Of a stretch of DNA of 64,000 bases, positions 58,765 to 64,000 are shown piece after piece. The position numbers were made by a program, and so were the translations under genes. Source of the DNA: Knoxdaviesia capensis. Taxonomy: Eukaryota > Ascomycota > Sordariomycetes > Microascales > Gondwanamycetaceae. Under the pieces are notes generated by a model. That model made no database searches. It saw only the letters and a list, made by a program, of their open reading frames with translations, and was not told the origin of the DNA. The DNA lies in the NCBI GenBank assembly GCA_001510575.1, contig LNGK01000009.1:248001-312000 (forward strand), read 5' to 3'. Within the stretch, counting starts at the first letter, position 1. Each line of letters starts with the position of its first letter.

Positions 58765-60660
58765 ATATCCTCTTACGTCCCTAACGCTCTATAGGCTACG
58801 CCTACCGTATCCTCTACGCTTCCGAAGCTCTTATCTTCTAATAAGTAGTTCCCGTAGATTAATACTATAGAAGCTTAGTTAGCCTAGTATAGCGTCTAGT
58901 AGTACGTTAACCCTAATAGGGACCCGAACGCGTACGCGCTAGCTATTAACCCTCTTATTACTTAAACGCGTAAGGAAGTATATAACTAGGCCGTTACTAA
59001 TTATCTATATATCGAAGCGGAGTACGCGTCTAAGCTAATATATTACGAATTTATTTATAAGGTTATCTATAAAAGTCTCGAGTCTAACGTTAGGCTCGCG
59101 TCTTCTTAGGTAAGCCCTAATCCGACGTATACTATACTCTTAGATATAATATACGTTTCGTTAACGGACCTTACGTATATTAAGGCGTTTAATTCCTATC
59201 CCCGGGGTATAAGCGACTATATCCCGCGATATATACTCTCGTACTTTTACGAAGTATATAGTTAAAACGTAACTAAGGACGTACTAAGTATTTTTAATAC
59301 TTATTATACGGTCCTTACTATAGCTAGAACCGTTAGCGACCTAGTCCGTTAGGTTAAGTCCTAATAAGCGGTCTAAGCGTATCTTCGCGCGCTATATCTT
59401 TAGCTTATTTAAGATAGCTAAGTCGTACTATAAGACCTAATTAATATTCTTAATAGTAGTATAAACCTAGAATTTAGTAAATATTTATCTAATAAATTTC
59501 CTATTTACTAAGTTAAGCCTAATTTTAGCCTTAACGATATCTCTTATACGCTTATCGTATATCTTATAGATACTTATACGAGCTCTAACGTCGCTATAGC
59601 TACTACTAATTAAGCGGGTAGTTAGTAGCTATTCCTAGCTACCTCTTCTACGCTAATTAAGTACTTCTATATCCTAGGAGTAACTTATTTCTTTAATTTT
59701 TAATACTACTTCGTATTCTATTATATAATAGGCGAATACGTTATAGTAAAGACCCCTTTATATAAGCTTACCTCTACGGTCCGTCTTACTTTTAAGCGGT
59801 AGAAAGGCCTAGATATATTCCGTACTATAAGTCGTTAACTAGAACGCCTTATCCCTACTAAGTACTTATCTAAGCCCTCTAAGTAGTAAAGTAATTCTAA
59901 GAGAGGTAATTCTTAAGGTTACGGTAACCGCTTAACCTCGTAGAGGGCTTTTACTTCCGCTTCTTCTTCTTTAACGAGTATAGCGCCTACCCTACCCGTT
60001 CCTTCCTCTAATACTATACTTAATAATAAGTATTAGGTAGGAGCCGTTATCTTTTAGCCTACGCCTAAGTAAGCCGTAGTTTTATCTACTACTTATATAA
60101 GCGGTAATTCGCGTTTCTAGAACTCTATTATCCTTAATAGTAGTTCTACGCTATACGTTATTAACGACGTTAATCTCCTAACTAAAGTCGTTTACGTAAA
60201 GCTAGGTAAGGCTATCTACGCTAGTCCTAGCTCTTTTCCGATCGCGGCCTAGGGTAAGCGCGTACTCGCTAGTTATTTTAAGCTTCCCTCTAATAAGGTA
60301 ACTAACTTATATTTAAATAGGGTTACTCTCGTTAAGGGTTTTTATTTTAATATAGTTAGTTAGAAGATACTTTACGTAAGTAGAGTATAGTATAATAGCT
60401 TCGACGATACGCTACGTACTACTCGCTTAGGGGTACCTACTATTATTAAGGAGCTCCCCTTTAATAGTAGTCTACTCTATATAGAGAAAGTAGATAATAT
60501 ACTACTAGTAGGCGCTATCTATTATATATCGCTCGCTAGTATTACTTATAATTTAGAACCTTTACTAGTTTACTTCTTAAGCCGATATAAGAGTATAATT
60601 CCTTATAATACGATTACTACCGTTATAGATCCCTAATAGGTTAGAGTATATTATAATTAC
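58765..60660 (+). pseudogene. Fossil gag-protease of a copia-like LTR retrotransposon
   Basis: One frame (codons starting at 58,765, 58,768 and so on) reads coherently for about 630 codons with no frameshift. It is broken only by some 35-40 TAA/TAG codons, as expected from RIP of CAA, CAG and TGG. A likely start is ATA at 58,765 (formerly ATG) in the context ISSYVPNAL. The first two thirds look like a gag protein (for example RKEVYN at about 58,972 and PRGISDYIPRYILSYF at 59,200). At 60,136 the frame reads NSSSTLYVIND; undoing TpG-to-TpA changes gives the aspartic-protease motif DSGS. No integrase or reverse transcriptase is visible before the frame degenerates at about 60,660, and I found no LTRs, so the copy looks truncated. 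Copia assignment is moderate. Confidence 0.65.
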
Positions 60661-61227
60661 GTATAAACGTATACTAATATACGTAGATACTACCTAGCGG
60701 TGAGCATTTAGGTATATATCTATATATATATAAATACCTCGAAGAGCTAGTAAAAGACCTATAAAAGGTAGATATCTACTACGCTTTTATAGGAAATATC
60801 TTAAGATAGAAAAAATTTAAGCTTCCCTTTATATATATTTCTCTATACGTACCTTATAATTATAACTTATTTATTAGTCCTTTAGACTATATATCTAGGA
60901 ATTATAAAAAATTAATTTTTTATAAGCGTAATACTTATATTATTAATCTCTTATTAACTTTCCTTTAAAGCCTAACTATCGTAATCGACTACCTTTCCTC
61001 TAGGTTTAAGTCTTAATCGATACGTAATCGACTAATATTTCGATTTTCCTTTCTTTTAATTTAGAATTTACTTCCGCTAATAGCTTTATTACTTTCCGCC
61101 GTGGTAAATTACGAATTACCCTTCTTTTATAAAAAACCCCTTCTATTTAACCTCCTTTTAGTAATAAAAGTACGTTAAATAAATATCTTTTATTTTCCTT
61201 CTTTTAATTCCGTCCTTACCGAACTAA
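60661..61227. other. RIP-degraded AT-rich DNA, unassigned
   Basis: It follows the fossil gag-protease frame. It is TA-rich with almost no CpA/TpG (exceptions at 60,701-60,706 and 61,106). I could not read a coherent frame or an LTR. Confidence 0.5.
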
Positions 61228-61229
61228 TA

Positions 61230-61300
61230 CCCGTGCCACGCACCTACTAAAGTGGGTGCTCTACACTAAGATGAACCAATTACTAAAATGAACCACTCTG
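61230..61300 (+). repeat. Left terminal inverted repeat
   Basis: Pairs with 62,330-62,400. The three differences from the right copy (CCTACT for CCCACT, ACTAAG for ACCAAG, ACTAAA for ACCAAA) are all CpA to TpA, so this arm took light RIP damage. It holds an imperfect palindrome at 61,240-61,259. Confidence 0.9.
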
Positions 61301-61860
61301 CTTATTTTTGACTATAGAACTTCTTCCTCTTCCTACCTCTCTATTCTATACTTTATTTTCCTACTTTTTATATTATTTAATACCTTATTTAAATAGCTAC
61401 CTAACGAACTATTATATAAGAGGCTATCTAGTATAAGCTAGATAATTTCGACGACTTTCTTCGTTCCGTTACGAAGCGCTTCGATATCCTATACCCTACT
61501 TTCGTACGCTATTATAATAAGTATATTAGTAATAAACTAGAGTAGAAGTAAGTAGCTTTAAATATAAAGCTTACTATTACTAAGGAAGCTACTATTTATA
61601 GATATATTAACTAGTTAGAATAAGTTAATCTAATTATCTATTAAAGCTTATACTTACTACTTACTTCGATTTATATAAGGTTTAGCTTATTAGAGAGAAC
61701 TAAATAGCTTACTTTATTAAGAGATATATATATCTAGTTATATAGTAAGCTCTCTTAGATATTAATTAGTTAGTTAGTAAAGACCTTCCTCGCGTTAAAG
61801 AATACTTCTATTACTTATAAGATACTATCTAGATTTATAGAATTACGTTATTAGATATAG

Positions 61861-62007
61861 AATATAGATAAGACTAGTTTTTAGATTAGAGTTAGTAAAG
61901 CTAGCTTATTTCTTACTAAGAGAAAGCGAGCTTAATATCTAGCTATACTAGCTAATAGAGAGTTAGCTATTCTTATCGAAGTAATATCTTAATAAGACGA
62001 GGTATTC
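61861..62007 (+). pseudogene. Transposase fossil (pogo/DDE type)
   Basis: A single frame from 61,861 reads NIDKTSF, stop, IRVSKASLFLTKRKRA, stop, YLAILANRELAILIEVIS. With TpG-to-TpA changes undone, the start becomes NIDETSF-x-IGV, and the rest resembles the N-D-E-T-x-F-x-I-G-V...NRE...IECIS block of fungal pogo/Fot1 transposases. A lysine/arginine-rich stretch at about 62,140-62,230 looks like the transposase C-terminus. The remaining DDE catalytic segment between them seems missing, in line with the short element. Confidence 0.6.
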
Positions 62008-62329
62008 TGAGTAGATACGTCGCTTAGCTCGTTCTAAAGCTAATACTTAGCTATAGTTAGGTAGTACGCTTATTATCGAAGACGTATAGGAGCTTATTAT
62101 ATAGCGGAAAGAGGATAAGGAGGTATAAGGAGTATAAGTAGTTAAGGTAATAGAAAAACGGCTATATAAACGTTTTAAGCGTATTATTACTAAAATAGCA
62201 CTTATAATACGGAAATAATATACTATAAGTAAACTCGATTTACTACTTATCTATAAGATAGGAAAGAAACTAAAATAGTTAAAGAGATAGGTAGTTATAG
62301 TTAAAATAAGATCTATAGTTAGAAATGAG

Positions 62330-62400
62330 GAGAGTGGTTCATTTTGGTAATTGGTTCATCTTGGTGTAGAGCACCCACTTTAGTGGGTGCGTGGCACGGG
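62330..62400 (-). repeat. Right terminal inverted repeat
   Basis: Reverse complement of 61,230-61,300. It shows no RIP-type change relative to the left arm and is the better preserved copy. It contains a perfect hairpin-forming palindrome at 62,371-62,390. Confidence 0.9.
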
Positions 62401-62514
62401 TAGCTAATTAACTACTATTACTCTAGTAAAATACCGAATTACCTTACCTTTACCGACGTTTTATACGCCTCCCGCGTACCTTTCCTATACCTCCTAAGCT
62501 ATCGGATACTACTA

Positions 62515-62531
62515 ATAGGTTCGAGTCCTAT
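62515..62531 (+). other. tRNA T-arm-like sequence (possible SINE or tRNA relic)
   Basis: ATAGG, TTCGAGT, CCTAT: a perfect 5-bp stem around a 7-nt loop of the T-arm consensus, containing the polymerase III B-box GGTTCGAGTCC. The upstream D-arm and A-box cannot be recognised, which RIP could explain. It could also be chance. Confidence 0.3.
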
Positions 62532-62881
62532 TACTAAATATTTAATAACTAATCCCTCTATTTTTATTTATTTCTATAACTTTTCCTTTATTTTACGACT
62601 TTACTTATTTATTTCTACGACTTTTTCTAGTTATTTCTAAGACTCTTACTATTCCGATAACTAACGTCTTAATATTTCTACTATTTTCGATTATTTTCTA
62701 CTACCTCCGTTTATAGACTTCCTTTATTACCTATTCTCTTATTCTATTTAATTCTAATTACTAATCCGCCTCTTATTCTAAGACTAACCCGCTTTTATAC
62801 CCCCTTTATACCCCGTTTATATACTAATAGTCTTATTTCTTATTTTACTAGCCCTATTCTTTTCTAATAGTTATCCTTTCT

Positions 62882-64000
62882 ACCGCTCTTTTCCCCTATT
62901 ATTAACCTTATAAATCTAGACTATCTAATTATTTATAACTATTACGCTCTAGTTTTCCTTATTTATTCCCTTTCGCTCCTACTTACTATCGGTTTATATC
63001 CCTAACCCCCTATTTCCTAGCGAGCCTAGACCGCTAATATCCGCTTTTACGCTAAATATCGGATAAAGAATAACGTATTCTACGTAAAAGAAATAAAAGT
63101 ATTACCTATAACCTTAAAGCCTTAAGTAAGGTAAGCGCTATAACTAACCTATAAACTAGTAAGCTATTAGTTAAGGAGCTATAACCCCTTATAAAAGTAA
63201 CCCCTATTACGTATAATCGTTAGATAATAATAAGACGAGGGAAAGGAAAGGCTATAGATAACGGGATAAATATTCTACCGGTATAGCTAGTAAGTAGTCT
63301 ACCGCCTTAATATACCGAGTCTATTACGATCGAGGAATTAAAGTAAATAATAAAAGCGTTACTTACGGACCGTATAAAGTCTAACTTTAATAGATAAGCG
63401 AGAAAGAAAGAACGTACCGATAATATAAATACCGTTATTAGTACGATAATAGAAAAGCTTTTAGAAAAGCTAATAGACGCTATAAGCCGTAGTAACTTAT
63501 TAGCTATAGCTATAGCTACCTTATCCTCTTTTCTTACTCCCTCGCTATTATTAGCTAGTCCGTAGATAATAGGACTACTATTACCTACTAACCTAAGTAG
63601 AAAGAGCCCCCTTTCTAGTATAACTATAGCTAATAATCCGTTATTACTTATAACTAGCGTCTAACTAACGAGAAACTAACCCTCGGTACCGTATATTATA
63701 TTATAAATACCGAGAGGTATAGGTAGTACGGTTCTAAAAAGATAATAAGGTTATATATATAAATAAGGAGTATACGATAGCGGTATAATTCTAATATTTC
63801 CTATACTATTCTAGTAAATACCCTTATAAACGATAACCCCTAAAGTAATATTTTAAATAAAACTATATCTAGGACCTAATAGTAAACCGTTTACCGATAT
63901 TAGTATTAATAGCTTTATATTACTATTATAGCTTACTATTAAAAGATAATTCCTAAGCCCTCGTTTAGTAAATAGGAATTTAGTTATCGAAGGTAGTCTA
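62882..64000 (+). pseudogene. Second RIP-fossil reading frame, family unknown
   Basis: The frame with codons starting at 62,882 runs to the window edge with only TAA/TAG interruptions. It reads coherently from about 63,060, for example IRRGKGKAIDNGINILPV at 63,224 and a long charged helix-like stretch around 63,311-63,470 (ITIEELK..IIKALLTDRIK, then NTVISTIIEKLLEKLIDAI). A hydrophobic Ser/Leu-rich part follows. I do not recognise it. It may be another retroelement gag or a captured gene, and it continues beyond the window. Confidence 0.4.

Larger units (their letters stand above)
61230..62400. mobile_element. pogo/Fot1-like DNA transposon, 1171 bp, flanked by TA
   Basis: The ends are inverted repeats beginning CCCGTGCCACGCACC at 61,230 and ending GGTGCGTGGCACGGG at 62,400. 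They match over about 70 bp with only three differences, and more weakly to about 90 bp. A TA dinucleotide flanks each end (61,228-61,229 and 62,401-62,402), the target duplication of the Tc1/mariner/pogo superfamily. The interior is RIP-degraded but holds a transposase fossil. At 1.17 kb it is shorter than full pogo/Fot1 elements (about 1.9 kb), suggesting an internal deletion. The terminal repeats keep about a dozen CpA/TpG each, unlike everything around them. Confidence 0.85.
58541..64000. mobile_element. RIP-saturated transposon block
   Basis: The sequence becomes AT-rich and full of TA, and CpA and TpG nearly vanish. I find none between 58,596 and 60,700 nor between 62,403 and 64,000, where chance would give hundreds. 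CpG, CpC and CpT remain frequent, including runs such as CCCCGGGG near 59,201. This is the signature of repeat-induced point mutation, in which CpA becomes TpA on both strands of duplicated DNA. Because TG is absent, neither ATG nor TGA can occur there. The block continues past the window edge. Confidence 0.93.

Noticed and set aside
58541..64000. Centromere or simple AT-rich DNA
   Set aside because: The retained CpG, the exact loss of CpA/TpG and the readable transposon frames are explained by RIP of mobile elements; a centromeric role cannot be seen from the sequence.
1..64000. CRISPR array, prokaryotic operon or biosynthetic gene cluster
   Set aside because: No regularly spaced repeats of that kind, and all confirmed genes are spliced or single-exon fungal housekeeping genes.

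Overview
The window looks like a gene-bearing stretch of a filamentous ascomycete (Pezizomycotina-type) nuclear genome that runs into a transposon block destroyed by repeat-induced point mutation (RIP). The evidence is short GT...AG introns of about 45-100 nt (a few of 370-450 nt), CT-rich leaders in front of start codons, GC-rich exons, and fungal forms of conserved genes: a Nup98-Nup96 precursor, SAS3-type MYST acetyltransferase, PAN2 and a complex I MWFE-type subunit. I do not assign a species.

Layout. 1-8046 holds no gene I can support, only simple repeats and a small tandem duplication. 8047-16708 is compact: ribosomal protein eL8 (-) and the tRNA thiolase NCS6/CTU1 (+) share a promoter; a small complex I subunit (-) is divergent from a SAS3-like histone acetyltransferase (+). 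16709-19676 is a long pyrimidine-rich leader before an epsin gene (19677-21691, +). 23067-25655 (-) is a large low-complexity protein of unknown function. Between it and 29555 lie its purine-rich upstream region and a decayed kinase-like fragment. 29555-32444 holds an SPF30-type Tudor splicing factor (+), convergent with the mitochondrial Fe-S P-loop protein IND1 (-). 33301-40334 is the NUP98-NUP96 precursor gene (-), divergent from a Cdc31/centrin gene (42275-42949, +). PAN2 (43859-48224, +) converges on a mitochondrial 2-oxoglutarate/malate-type carrier (49215-50274, -).

50275-58540 is an 8-kb stretch with ordinary base composition and no recognisable gene. At about 58,540 the sequence changes abruptly: CpA and TpG vanish from 58,596-60,700 and from 62,403-64,000, while CpG, CpC and CpT remain. 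This is saturated, strictly CpA-directed RIP. Under it I can read a fossil gag-protease frame (about 58,765-60,660) of a copia-like retrotransposon, a 1.17-kb TA-flanked pogo/Fot1-like DNA transposon (61,230-62,400) whose terminal inverted repeats largely escaped RIP, and a second unidentified fossil frame (62,882-64,000).

The twelve intact genes are housekeeping: translation and tRNA modification, chromatin, endocytosis, splicing, complex I structure (MWFE-type subunit) and assembly (IND1), nuclear pore, spindle pole, mRNA deadenylation and mitochondrial transport. They form no pathway cluster. The most unusual part of the window is the RIP block and the spared transposon ends inside it.
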